From the NCBI RefSeq assembly GCF_030433685.1, contig NZ_JAROCF010000001.1, forward strand, positions 434,001 to 498,000: 64,000 nt of DNA, written 5' to 3'. Shown here one piece after another: positions 17,693 through 24,633 of the stretch. The stretch comes from Leifsonia williamsii (GTDB lineage Bacteria; Actinomycetota; Actinomycetes; Actinomycetales; Microbacteriaceae). Position 1 is the first letter of the stretch. Each line of letters starts with the position of its first letter. Below the pieces are notes generated by a model. That model was not told the DNA's origin and did not search any database. It saw only the letters and a program-made list of their open reading frames with translations. The translations under genes were made by a program, and so were the position numbers.

Positions 17693-17721
17693 AGGTTAGG
17701 TTGGATCGATTCAGGTGTCAA
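17693..17721 (-). promoter_or_regulatory. Promoter of the MHS transporter
   Basis: On the minus strand TTGACA (17721-17716) is followed after 17 bp by TAACCT (17698-17693). The LacI operator begins 14 bp further downstream. The -10 fits the TANNNT form used by many genes in this window. Confidence 0.6.
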
Positions 17722-18268
17722 GACTCGGGGTGCGGATGCGGGAGATTGCATGCATTTCGGGGCGCTGGAGGTGGTGGTGCGCTACTCCGGAGGATGTGGC
17801 TGCGGGCGGGGCGGATTCCGGAGTTGGCCGCGTTCTTGCGGCGTGGCGGTTTGGGTGTCCGGAGTTGGGGCGGCTGGCGTCGGCCGCGTGGCGGGGTGCT
17901 TGGAGTGGTGGAGGCGCGGGGCGGCGGGCCGCCGAGCGGCGGGAGGCGGGGAGCGGGGAGCGGCGGGAGGCGCGCGCAGTGGAGGTAGGGCACGCGGCGA
18001 GGAGACGCGGACGTCTGCTGTTAGGGCGGCCGATAGCGCGGCCGGAGGCCGCCAGGTGGCGGCCTCTCCCGCGGCCCAAGGTCGGGTAGCGGCCGAAGGC
18101 CAGGTGGCCGCCCATAGGCGGCCGAAGGCCAGGTGGATCGCGCGCCGTTTCGCCGGCGTGGTGGATGTCCGTAACCACGGAGACCGCGGCGCGTCCTCGG
18201 CGCGTCGGCCGGTTGCGCCGGACATTTCGGTCGCGCGGGGTCTGAACTCCGGAGTTACGAACGGCGCG
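17722..18268. other. Gene-poor 550-bp region with short repeats
   Basis: I find no convincing gene. Frames on both strands are low-complexity Arg/Gly/Ala translations without recognisable motifs or ribosome sites. The + strand between 17760 and 18000 is strikingly G-rich over C. GCGGCCGAAGGCCAGGTGG occurs exactly at 18089-18107 and 18118-18136, with a looser copy at 18038-18059. A 12-bp perfect palindrome AACTCCGGAGTT sits at 18245-18256, and its half CCGGAGTT recurs near 17818 and 17858. It could be a decayed gene or a structured RNA. Confidence 0.5.
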
Positions 18269-19399
18269 TCAGCGGGCGGCGCGCGCCAGCGCGGCGGCCG
18301 CCGCGCGCGCCCAGCGCGCTGGCGCCGCCATCGCGGCGGCGGCACCGCCGGCGAGCCGGTCGAGGGCGACGGCGGCGGCGAAGCCGTCCGGGTCGGCCGC
18401 CAGCGAGCCCGCCACCAGCAGCGGCGACGCGCCCGCGGCGCGCGCGAGCTCGGCCACGTAGGTCGGCACCTTGCCGGCCGCCGACTGTGAGTCGAAGCGG
18501 CCCTCGCCGGTGATGACGACATTCGCGTCGGCGATGAGGGCGGGCAGTCCGATCACCGAGCCGACCGCGGAGGCGCCGGAGGCGAGTTCCGCTCCCCAGG
18601 CGAGGAGGCCGTAGCCGGTTCCGCCCGCCGCACCCGCCCCCGGCGAGTCGGGGCGGCCGACCACGGTCAGCAGCGCGGCGAGTCCGGCCTCCAGCTTCTC
18701 GATCTCGGCCGGGCCGGCGCCCTTCTGCGGGCCGAAGACGGTGGCGGCGCCCAGTGGACCGAGGAGCGGACTGGTCACGTCACTCAGAATCGTCGCCCCG
18801 CCGGGCGGCAGCGCGCGCACTCCGGAGAGGTCGACCTCCGCGATGTCGCGCAGGCCCCGGCCGCCGAGCGGCACCGGCTCGCCCGCCGCGTTGAGGAACC
18901 GCGCCCCGAGCGCGGTCAGGGCGCCGGTGCCTCCGTCCGTGGAGGAGCTGCCACCGATCGCCAGCACCAAGCGCTCGGCGCCCGCGTCGAGGGCGGCGCC
19001 GATCGCCTGGCCGAAGCCGAGGGTGTGCGCGTCGAGCGGGAGGAGACGTTCGGAACCGTCCCTGGCCAGCAGCCCCAGCCCGCTGGTCGCTGCCAGCTCC
19101 ACCACTGCCGTGCCGTCCGGCAGCAGCACCCACGCCGCGTCGACGGGAGCGCCTGCGGGTCCGGTGACGCGCACCGGGCGGCGGGAGGCGCCGGGGACGG
19201 CGGCAAGGAAGGCGTCGAGGGTCCCCTCTCCCCCGTCGGCCATCGGCGCCAAGACCGCCTCGTCCGCGGGGCGGGCGTCGCGCCAGCCGTCGGCCAGGGC
19301 GGTGGCGACCTCCGTGGCGGAGGCGGTGCCCTTGAAGGAGTCGGGGGCGATGACCACACGGAGAGGGTGTCGGTCGGTGTCCGCGGCGTCCTCGTCCAT
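18269..19399 (-). CDS. Glycerate 2-kinase (GarK/GlxK family)
   Basis: 376 residues, the usual length. The N-terminus has the family signature VVIAPDSFKGTASATEVA. Further on are PMADGGEGTLDAFLA and the GGSSSTDGGTGALTALGA loop, all conserved in GarK kinases that phosphorylate D-glycerate with ATP. The C-terminus is Ala-rich. It is the last gene of the operon starting at 22884, 5 bp after the isomerase stop. It likely feeds the pathway's three-carbon product into glycolysis as phosphoglycerate. Confidence 0.92.
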   Translation of the reverse strand: MDEDAADTDRHPLRVVIAPDSFKGTASATEVATALADGWRDARPADEAVLAPMADGGEGTLDAFLAAVPGASRRPVRVTGPAGAPVDAAWVLLPDGTAVVELAATSGLGLLARDGSERLLPLDAHTLGFGQAIGAALDAGAERLVLAIGGSSSTDGGTGALTALGARFLNAAGEPVPLGGRGLRDIAEVDLSGVRALPPGGATILSDVTSPLLGPLGAATVFGPQKGAGPAEIEKLEAGLAALLTVVGRPDSPGAGAAGGTGYGLLAWGAELASGASAVGSVIGLPALIADANVVITGEGRFDSQSAAGKVPTYVAELARAAGASPLLVAGSLAADPDGFAAAVALDRLAGGAAAAMAAPARWARAAAAALARAAR

Positions 19400-19404
19400 A
19401 CGCC

Positions 19405-20349
19405 TCAGCCTGCCACGGCCGGATTCGCGGCGTGTCCGGCGGCGACGGACGCAGCCGCACCGGTCTCACCCTCACCGGCCCCTCCGCGCTCCCCCAGCGG
19501 CACATACCGCCCGAACGCCTCCACCGTGCGGGCGACCGCCTCCACGGGCGGCGCGGCCCAGAGGTCCGCGTTGAAGATCTCGACCTCCACGTCGCCGGTG
19601 TAGCCGGTCGCCTCCACCGCCTCCGTGAGCAGCGCGAAGTCGATGTGGCCGTCGCCGGGCAGGCCGCGGGCGAGCAGTGCGTCGGCGGGGATGGGCGTCA
19701 AGAAGTCGCACACCTGGTATGTCGCGATCCGTCCGGAGGCGCCGGCGCGGGCGATCTGCGGGAGGACGTCCGGGTCCCACCAGATGTGGAACGTGTCCAC
19801 AGCCACGCCGACCGACGCCGCCGGGAACGGGTCCGCCAGGTCGAGCGCCTGCGCGAGGGTCGACACGACGGCGCGGTCGGCGGCGTACATGGGGTGCAGC
19901 GGCTCGATGGCGAGCGTCACGCCGGCGGCGCGCGCCTCCGGCTCCAGCTCGGCGATGGCCTCGGCGACGCGGAGGCGCGCCCCCGGGAGGTCCGTCGACC
20001 CCGCGGGCAGGCCGCCGGCGACGAGCACGAGGACGGCCGCCGAGCCGGGAGCGCCCGCGGCGGCGAGGGCGGCGGTCTCGTCGATCGCGCGCCGGTTGTC
20101 GTCGAGCGCTGCGCGGCGTTCCGGTCCGGGAGGGGCGGTGAAGAACCCGCCGCGGCACAGGCTGGAGACGCGGAGCCCGGAGTCGGCGACCATCCGCACC
20201 GCCTCCGCCAGCCCCACCTCGGCCACCGGCTCGCGCCAGAGCCCGATGGCCGGGACGCCCGCGTCGCCGGTGGCACGCAGGGCGTCGGCGAGGCTCGCGT
20301 GCTTGATCGTGGCCTGGTTGATCGACAGGCGGGGGTGCGCGGCGGTCAC
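19405..20349 (-). CDS. Sugar phosphate isomerase/epimerase (TIM barrel)
   Basis: 314 residues from a GTG at 20349 preceded by GGTGGAG. It has the xylose-isomerase-like barrel: LSINQATIKHASLADALRA at the start, then IEPLHPMYA and VDTFHIWWDPD for metal ligands (Glu, His, Asp), and the late VEVEIFN strand. Members isomerise or epimerise sugars and keto-sugars. The last 30 residues are a low-complexity tail. It lies in the operon between the DUF993 gene and glycerate kinase; its GTG start is embedded in a repeated sequence (see 20346-20543). Confidence 0.87.
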   Translation of the reverse strand: MTAAHPRLSINQATIKHASLADALRATGDAGVPAIGLWREPVAEVGLAEAVRMVADSGLRVSSLCRGGFFTAPPGPERRAALDDNRRAIDETAALAAAGAPGSAAVLVLVAGGLPAGSTDLPGARLRVAEAIAELEPEARAAGVTLAIEPLHPMYAADRAVVSTLAQALDLADPFPAASVGVAVDTFHIWWDPDVLPQIARAGASGRIATYQVCDFLTPIPADALLARGLPGDGHIDFALLTEAVEATGYTGDVEVEIFNADLWAAPPVEAVARTVEAFGRYVPLGERGGAGEGETGAAASVAAGHAANPAVAG

Positions 20350-20394
20350 GACTCCACCCCGTTCACCGCGAGCAGCCCGCGCCAGCGGCGTGCG
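20327..20394. repeat. Direct repeat at operon junction, downstream copy
   Basis: 68 bp matching 20521-20588 at 66 positions, with 50 bp identical in a row (20345-20394 versus 20539-20588). It spans the codons for RRWRGLLAVNGVES, a stop, and the GTG start of the isomerase. A third partial copy, GTCACGACTCCACCCCG, is at 20449-20465. Confidence 0.9.
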
Positions 20395-20543
20395 ATCGGC
20401 CGCATGCAGCCGAGGACCCCGGTGAACGAGAGACGCGCCCCGGCGGCGGTCACGACTCCACCCCGATCCCGGCGGAGGCAGGCGGCCGGCTCCGGGCAAT
20501 CGAAGGCCCCGCCGACCGCAAGGCGCGGGTGCGCGGCCGTCAC
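20346..20543 (-). CDS. 65-codon mini-ORF made by duplication of a gene junction
   Basis: Open frame from GTG 20543, overlapping the DUF993 stop as GTGA, to a TGA that overlaps the isomerase GTG in the same way. It begins VTAAHPRL, as the isomerase does (VTAAHPRLSINQ), and ends RRWRGLLAVNGVES, exactly as the DUF993 protein does. The middle (GGAFDCPEPAACLRR, GARLSFTGVLGCMRPIA) matches nothing I recognise. It may be a leftover of a duplication rather than a functional gene, but because both overlaps are kept, ribosomes could still pass through it to the isomerase. Confidence 0.5.
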   Translation of the reverse strand: MTAAHPRLAVGGAFDCPEPAACLRRDRGGVVTAAGARLSFTGVLGCMRPIARRWRGLLAVNGVES

Positions 20544-20588
20544 GACTCCACCCCGTTCACCGCGAGCAGCCCGCGCCAGCGGCGTGCG
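20521..20588. repeat. Direct repeat at operon junction, upstream copy
   Basis: Partner of 20327-20394, offset by 194 bp. It encodes the last residues of the DUF993 protein and the first codons of the mini-ORF. Confidence 0.9.
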
Positions 20589-21703
20589 GCCAGCTCCGGA
20601 TGCTCCAGCGCTCCGCAGGCGGCGGCGAGCCGGACGATCTCGGAGAGATGCGGGAGGCTGCGGGCCGCGTGCAGGCCGCCCACCATGCTGAACGCCTCCT
20701 GGTGGCCGTTGAGCCACGCGAGGAAGGCGACGCCCGTCTTGTAGAAGTAGGTGGGCGCGGCGAACACCTGGCGCGAGAGCGCCTGGGTCGGCTCGAGGAT
20801 GGCGCTGAACGCCTCCGGCGAGCCCGCGTCGAGTGCCTGGATGGCGGCGGAGGCCGACGGGGCGAGGGCGGCGAAGGCGCCGAGCAGCGCGTCGGAGTGC
20901 CGCTCGCCGTCGCCCGCGATCAGGCCCGCGTAGTTGAAGTCGTCGCCGGTGAACATGCGGACGCCGTGCGGGAGGCGCGCCCGCAGCGCCACCTCCGCCT
21001 CCGCGTCGAGGAGGCTCAGTTTGATGCCCGCGACGCGGTCGCCGGCGGCCTCGATGATCCGCAGGACGGTGTCCGCGTCGCCGAAGTATCCCTCCAGCTC
21101 GGGATCGAAGGCGGTGCCGAGCCAGTGCAGGACGACCGGCGCGGCCGCCGCCTCCAGCACCTCCCGGTAGACCCGCTCGTAGTCGCCGGGAGTCTGCGCG
21201 GCGCGGGCGAGGTGGCGGCTGGCCATGAGCACGACGCCCGCTCCGGCGTCCTCGGTGAAGTGCAGCTGCTGCTTGTACGCGTCGATCACGGAGTCGAGGG
21301 GGATGACGCGCTCGTCGACGTGGTCGGTGTTGACGCCGGCCACGATGCTGCCGCCGGCGGCCCTGGCCTCGGCGGCGCTGCGGGCGATCAGCTCGCGGGT
21401 CGCCGCCGCGTCGAGGCCCATGTTGCGCTGGGCGGTGTCCATCGCGTCCGCCACGCCGAGGCCCCACGACCAGAGGTGGCGGCGGAACGCGAGCGTCGCC
21501 TCCCAGTCGATGTCGGCCGGAGCGCCGGGCACGTTGTCGGCCCAGGGCTTCGGGATGACGTGCGCGGCCGCGTACGCCACCCGCGAGCGCAACGGGGTGC
21601 TGGGGCGCTCGAAGGCGGGTGCCTCGCCGAGGTCGGCGACGGTGGTGGTGCCGTCGGGGTGCAGGAGGGTGACGGGATGGAGGGAGGTGGCGGTGAGCGT
21701 CAT
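20540..21703 (-). CDS. DUF993 / dihydrodipicolinate synthase-like aldolase
   Basis: 387 residues. It resembles DUF993 proteins, distant members of the class I aldolase (DapA) barrel. K228 in AGIKLSLLDAEAE is in the right place for the Schiff-base lysine (compare GIKE/GIKD in DapA). HWLGTAFDPELEGYFGD and MFTGDDFNYAGLIAGDG are family-type segments. It would make or break a carbon-carbon bond on a keto acid or keto sugar. The ATG overlaps the upstream oxidoreductase stop as ATGA, so the two are coupled. In actinobacteria and rhizobia such genes often travel with Gfo/Idh enzymes and TIM-barrel isomerases, as here. The substrate is unknown. Confidence 0.78.
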   Translation of the reverse strand: MTLTATSLHPVTLLHPDGTTTVADLGEAPAFERPSTPLRSRVAYAAAHVIPKPWADNVPGAPADIDWEATLAFRRHLWSWGLGVADAMDTAQRNMGLDAAATRELIARSAAEARAAGGSIVAGVNTDHVDERVIPLDSVIDAYKQQLHFTEDAGAGVVLMASRHLARAAQTPGDYERVYREVLEAAAAPVVLHWLGTAFDPELEGYFGDADTVLRIIEAAGDRVAGIKLSLLDAEAEVALRARLPHGVRMFTGDDFNYAGLIAGDGERHSDALLGAFAALAPSASAAIQALDAGSPEAFSAILEPTQALSRQVFAAPTYFYKTGVAFLAWLNGHQEAFSMVGGLHAARSLPHLSEIVRLAAACGALEHPELAARRWRGLLAVNGVES

Positions 21704-22884
21704 GCGCGGGCCCCGGTGAGCTGCGCCGTTCCGAGCTCCCCCAGCGACAGCGGCGCCAGCTCCACCCGGCGGCCCTCCCGCGAGGAGCGCAGCCCCTCCT
21801 CGGCGAGCTGCACGCCGCGGGCGCCGGCCAGGAAGTCGTACGGGTGCGGGGCGTCCTCGATGACGTGACGGAGGAACTGCTCCCACTGGGTCTTGAAGCC
21901 GTTCTCGAACACCTCGTTGGCCGGGGACTCGATCCAGTCGGCGGCGTAGTCGTGCTCGTCGGCGAGGTCGGGGTTCCAGACGGGCTTGGGCGTGGCGTTG
22001 CGCGGCTGGATCTTGCAGCCGAACAGGCCGACGACCGCGCTGCCGTGCGTGCCGTCGACCTGGAACTCGACCAGCTCGTCGCGGTTGACGCGGGTGGTCC
22101 AGCTGGAGTTGAGCTGGGCGGTGACCCCGCCCTCCAGCTCGAAGATGGCATAGGCGGCGTCGTCGGCGGTCGCCGCGTACGGGAGGCCCTGCTCGTCGAC
22201 GCGCTGCGGGATCTCGGTGACGGCCTGCGCGTAGACCGAGCGGACGCCGCCGAACAGGTTCTCGAGCACGTAGCTCCAGTGCGGGAACATGTCGACGACG
22301 ATGCCGCCGCCGTCCTCGGCGCGGTAGTTCCAGCTCGGCCGCTGCGCCGCCTGCCAGTCGCCCTCGAACACCCAGTACCCGAACTCGCCCCTGACCGAGA
22401 GGATGCGGCCGAAGAAGCCGGAGTCGATCAGCCGCTTGAGCTTGCGCAGGCCGGGCAGGTAGAGCTTGTCGTGCACGACGCCGTTCTTGATGCCGGCGTC
22501 GGCGGCGAGGCGGGCGAGCTCCAGCGCCTCCTCGACGCTCTCGGCCGTCGGCTTCTCGGTGTAGATCGCCTTGCCCGCGGCGATGGCCTTGCGGATCGCG
22601 GAGGCGCGCGCCTTCGTCACGAGGAAGTCGGCGTAGATCGGCCAGCGGTCGTCGGCGAGCGCGGCGTCGAGATCGGTCGTGAAGTGCTGGAGGTCGTGGC
22701 GGCGGGCGAGCTCGGCCAGCTTCTCCTCGTTGCGGCCGACGAGCAGCGGCTCGACCTGCACGCGGCGGCCGTCGGAGAGCTCGACGCCGCCCTGCTCGCG
22801 GATCGCGAGGATCGACCGCACGAGGTGCTGCCGGTAGCCCATGCGCCCGGAGACGCCGTTCATGATGATGCCGATGGACGACAC
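21700..22884 (-). CDS. Gfo/Idh/MocA-family oxidoreductase
   Basis: 394 residues, starting at GTG 22884 with AAGGAG 6 nt upstream. The Rossmann motif IIMNGVSGRMGYRQHL and the catalytic EKPTAESVEEALELA motif are those of sugar dehydrogenases of this family. The C-terminal part has the expected beta-sheet (GGGIVVDMFPHW). It is the first gene of the operon oxidoreductase, DUF993, isomerase, glycerate kinase, and sits just downstream of the LacI operator. It probably oxidises the incoming sugar or polyol as the first step. Confidence 0.9.
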   Translation of the reverse strand: MSSIGIIMNGVSGRMGYRQHLVRSILAIREQGGVELSDGRRVQVEPLLVGRNEEKLAELARRHDLQHFTTDLDAALADDRWPIYADFLVTKARASAIRKAIAAGKAIYTEKPTAESVEEALELARLAADAGIKNGVVHDKLYLPGLRKLKRLIDSGFFGRILSVRGEFGYWVFEGDWQAAQRPSWNYRAEDGGGIVVDMFPHWSYVLENLFGGVRSVYAQAVTEIPQRVDEQGLPYAATADDAAYAIFELEGGVTAQLNSSWTTRVNRDELVEFQVDGTHGSAVVGLFGCKIQPRNATPKPVWNPDLADEHDYAADWIESPANEVFENGFKTQWEQFLRHVIEDAPHPYDFLAGARGVQLAEEGLRSSREGRRVELAPLSLGELGTAQLTGARA

Positions 22885-22917
22885 GTGAACTCCTTCGTGC
22901 TCGTGTGCGCGCCGGTG

Positions 22918-22931
22918 GGAAAGCGCTTACC
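22918..22931. promoter_or_regulatory. LacI-type operator GGAAAGCGCTTACC
   Basis: Exact reverse complement of the transporter operator at 17665-17678. It starts 4 bp downstream of the operon -10 hexamer and 34 bp upstream of the GTG start, so a bound repressor would block RNA polymerase. Confidence 0.82.
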
Positions 22932-22934
22932 AGG

Positions 22935-22963
22935 AGGGTAGGCGAGGAGGAGGGGCGCGTCAA
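22935..22963 (-). promoter_or_regulatory. Promoter of the LacI-controlled catabolic operon
   Basis: TTGACG (22963-22958) and TACCCT (22940-22935) on the minus strand, with a 17-bp spacer. The spacing and hexamers are nearly the same as at the transporter promoter (TTGACA-17-TAACCT). Confidence 0.6.
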
Positions 22964-22994
22964 GCGCGGCCACCCCTCCGGGCCCTCCGTCGAG

Positions 22995-23044
22995 TTGTCA
23001 CGACATGCCGTCTCCGGGCGTGCCGAGACGGCGTGTTGCGCCAA
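22995..23044. repeat. Palindrome TTGTCACGACATGCCG type (copy 1)
   Basis: Left arm 22995-23013 and right arm 23026-23044 pair well in the inner part (ACA-GCCGTCT against AGACGGC-TGT, one mismatch). The outer parts keep the family words TTGTCACG and TTGCGCCAA though they pair poorly. It sits downstream of the LacI gene and upstream of the operon promoter. Confidence 0.7.
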
Positions 23045-23115
23045 ATCGTTGGTGGAGGGGGTGGTGTGCGCCGGAGGCGGCCGGTCGGCGGGGGCGGCTG
23101 TGGCTGCCGAGGGGG

Positions 23116-24123
23116 TCAGTGGCCCGGCGTCGACGCTCGGAGGCGGACCTCGGCGGTGATCGCGGGGGCGTCGGCGGCCGGGGTGTCGGCGAGCGCCAGC
23201 TCGAGCGCCCTGGCTCCGATCTCGGCGAGCGGGAGGGACACCGAGGTGAGCGCCGGAGCGAGGTCGGCGGCGAGGGGGATGTCGTCGAAGCCGGCCAGCG
23301 CGATGTCGGCGCCGGGGGTGAGCCCGGCCTCCCGCACCGCCGTCATCGCGCCGACGGCCATGACGTCGGTGACGGCGAAGACGCAGTCGGGGCGGGCTCC
23401 TGACGCGAGCAGCTCGGCCATCGCGCGGTGGCCTCCCTCGCGCGAGAACTCGGCGTGACGGACGTCGGCGCCCAGCACGACGGAGCGGAACCCGTCGACG
23501 CGCTCGCGCACGGTGACGAGCTCGGGTGGACCGGCGAGCACCGAGAAGTCCGCGTAGCCGAGGCCGCGCAGCTCCCGAGCGAGCGCGGCGGCGCCGCCCG
23601 CGTTGTCGACGGCGATCGACCGCAGCCCCGGCGCGCCGGAGCCGATGGCCGCGACGCGCTCGGAGGAGGCGGAGAAGGCGCCGGCCGCGGAGCCGCCCGC
23701 AGCCTCCACCCCCACGACCCGGCTGCCCGCCAGCACGACCGCGCGCGGGCGCTGGCCGCGCAGGGCGGCGAGCGCGGCCTCCTCGCGGGCCACCGACTCC
23801 GCGCCCGCGTAGGGGCCGGTCGCCGTGATGGTCACGATCAGGCCGCGCTCGTCGGCCACGTGCATCACGCCCGAGGCGATGGAGGAGAAGTACGGGTCGG
23901 CGATGTCGCCGACCACCAGCGCGACGACGTTGCTGGTGCCGCGGGCGACCGCCTGCGCCTGCACGTTGGCGCTGTAGCCGAGGGAGCGGGCGGAGGCGAG
24001 GACGCGCTCCTGCAGGTCGGGCTTCACCCGCCGCTCGCTGCCGTTGAGCACGCGCGACGCCGTCGCCAGGGAGACGCCGGCGTGCGCCGCGACCTCGACG
24101 AGGGTCGGTGCCTTGTCGCTCAT
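23116..24123 (-). CDS. LacI-family transcriptional repressor
   Basis: 335 residues, standard length. The N-terminal helix-turn-helix and hinge are clear (TLVEVAAHAGVSLATASRVL, then NGSERRVKPDLQERV). The rest is a periplasmic-binding-protein-like ligand domain (VVALVVGDIADPYFSSIASG, AGFDDIPLA near the end). No ribosome site is seen; TAGGTT ends 6 nt before the ATG, so it is probably leaderless. It lies immediately upstream of the dehydrogenase/DUF993 operon. The two identical operators suggest it represses both that operon and the MHS transporter, released by a sugar-type inducer. No copy of the operator is near its own promoter. Confidence 0.92.
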   Translation of the reverse strand: MSDKAPTLVEVAAHAGVSLATASRVLNGSERRVKPDLQERVLASARSLGYSANVQAQAVARGTSNVVALVVGDIADPYFSSIASGVMHVADERGLIVTITATGPYAGAESVAREEAALAALRGQRPRAVVLAGSRVVGVEAAGGSAAGAFSASSERVAAIGSGAPGLRSIAVDNAGGAAALARELRGLGYADFSVLAGPPELVTVRERVDGFRSVVLGADVRHAEFSREGGHRAMAELLASGARPDCVFAVTDVMAVGAMTAVREAGLTPGADIALAGFDDIPLAADLAPALTSVSLPLAEIGARALELALADTPAADAPAITAEVRLRASTPGH

Positions 24124-24184
24124 GGGATCAACCTATCGGGCGTGATCCACGGCGGCGCGGGCGCGGCCTCAGCCGCGGCCTCTG

Positions 24185-24244
24185 TCGAGTTGTCACGACA
24201 TGCCGTCTCAGCGGCGGGCCGGACGGCAAGTCGTGACAACTCGA
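24185..24244. repeat. Palindrome TTGTCACGACATGCCG type (copy 2)
   Basis: 23-bp arms (24185-24207 and 24222-24244) with one mismatch and a 14-nt loop, upstream of the LacI gene. It is the most symmetrical copy of this repeat type. It is followed by a run of Gs. Confidence 0.8.
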
Positions 24245-24278
24245 TGGGGGGGGAGGAGGGGAGGAGGGGCGCCGCCGG

Positions 24279-24377
24279 TCAGACGGCGGCGGCCTGCTCC
24301 AGGGCGGACGCGTCCGGGGTCTCGGCCTCGTCGGCCGGGGCGAGGGTGCGGTCGATGTGCACGCGGAGCGAGCTCAT
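24279..24377 (-). CDS. Possible 32-residue peptide of unknown function
   Basis: Short frame MSSLRVHIDR followed by TLAPADEAETPDASALEQ and AAAV, preceded by AAAGGA 9 nt before the ATG. Upstream on the minus strand is a TATGAT hexamer (about 24460-24465). The peptide is acidic in the middle, has no cysteine and no hydrophobic stretch. It lies alone in the 510-bp gap between the LacI and diguanylate cyclase genes. It may be a real small gene or chance. Confidence 0.35.
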   Translation of the reverse strand: MSSLRVHIDRTLAPADEAETPDASALEQAAAV

Positions 24378-24593
24378 GGGGGTGTCCTTTCGGGTGGACG
24401 GGAGGGGGGATCGGGTGGTGCGGGGCGACGCTGTCCCGTCCGCACGGGCGGAAGCAGTCATCATAAACCGCAGAATCTGAGCCTCCGCCGGGCGTCGATC
24501 CGGCCACGCTATCCGACCGGCCGCCCGCTCCGCTCCACCCCATCCGGGCGACAAGTGCGCACAGCGCGAGCCCATAGCGCGGGCGCACAGCTA

Positions 24594-24633
24594 CAGGCGC
24601 AGAGCGCTGACGTCAGGCGCAGAGCGCTGACGT
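24594..24633. repeat. 20-bp perfect tandem duplication at a gene end
   Basis: CAGGCGCAGAGCGCTGACGT occurs twice in direct succession (24594-24613, 24614-24633). The second copy runs into the stop codon of the diguanylate cyclase gene. It contains AGCGCT and, across the join, GACGTC. It may be a slippage product. Confidence 0.9.

Noticed and set aside
17645-18490. 281-codon + strand frame in the gene-poor region
   Set aside because: Low-complexity translation, no ribosome site, and it runs antisense into glycerate kinase.
20346-22151. 601-codon minus-strand frame spanning the DUF993 gene and the mini-ORF
   Set aside because: It is the wrong frame for DUF993 and arises only because the mini-ORF frame stays open upstream; the DUF993 start at 21703 and stop at 20540 are well supported.
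24185-24244. Palindrome upstream of lacI as an autoregulatory operator
   Set aside because: It has no AAGCGCTT core, and its sequence recurs at unrelated loci (22995, 63560), so it fits a dispersed repeat better.
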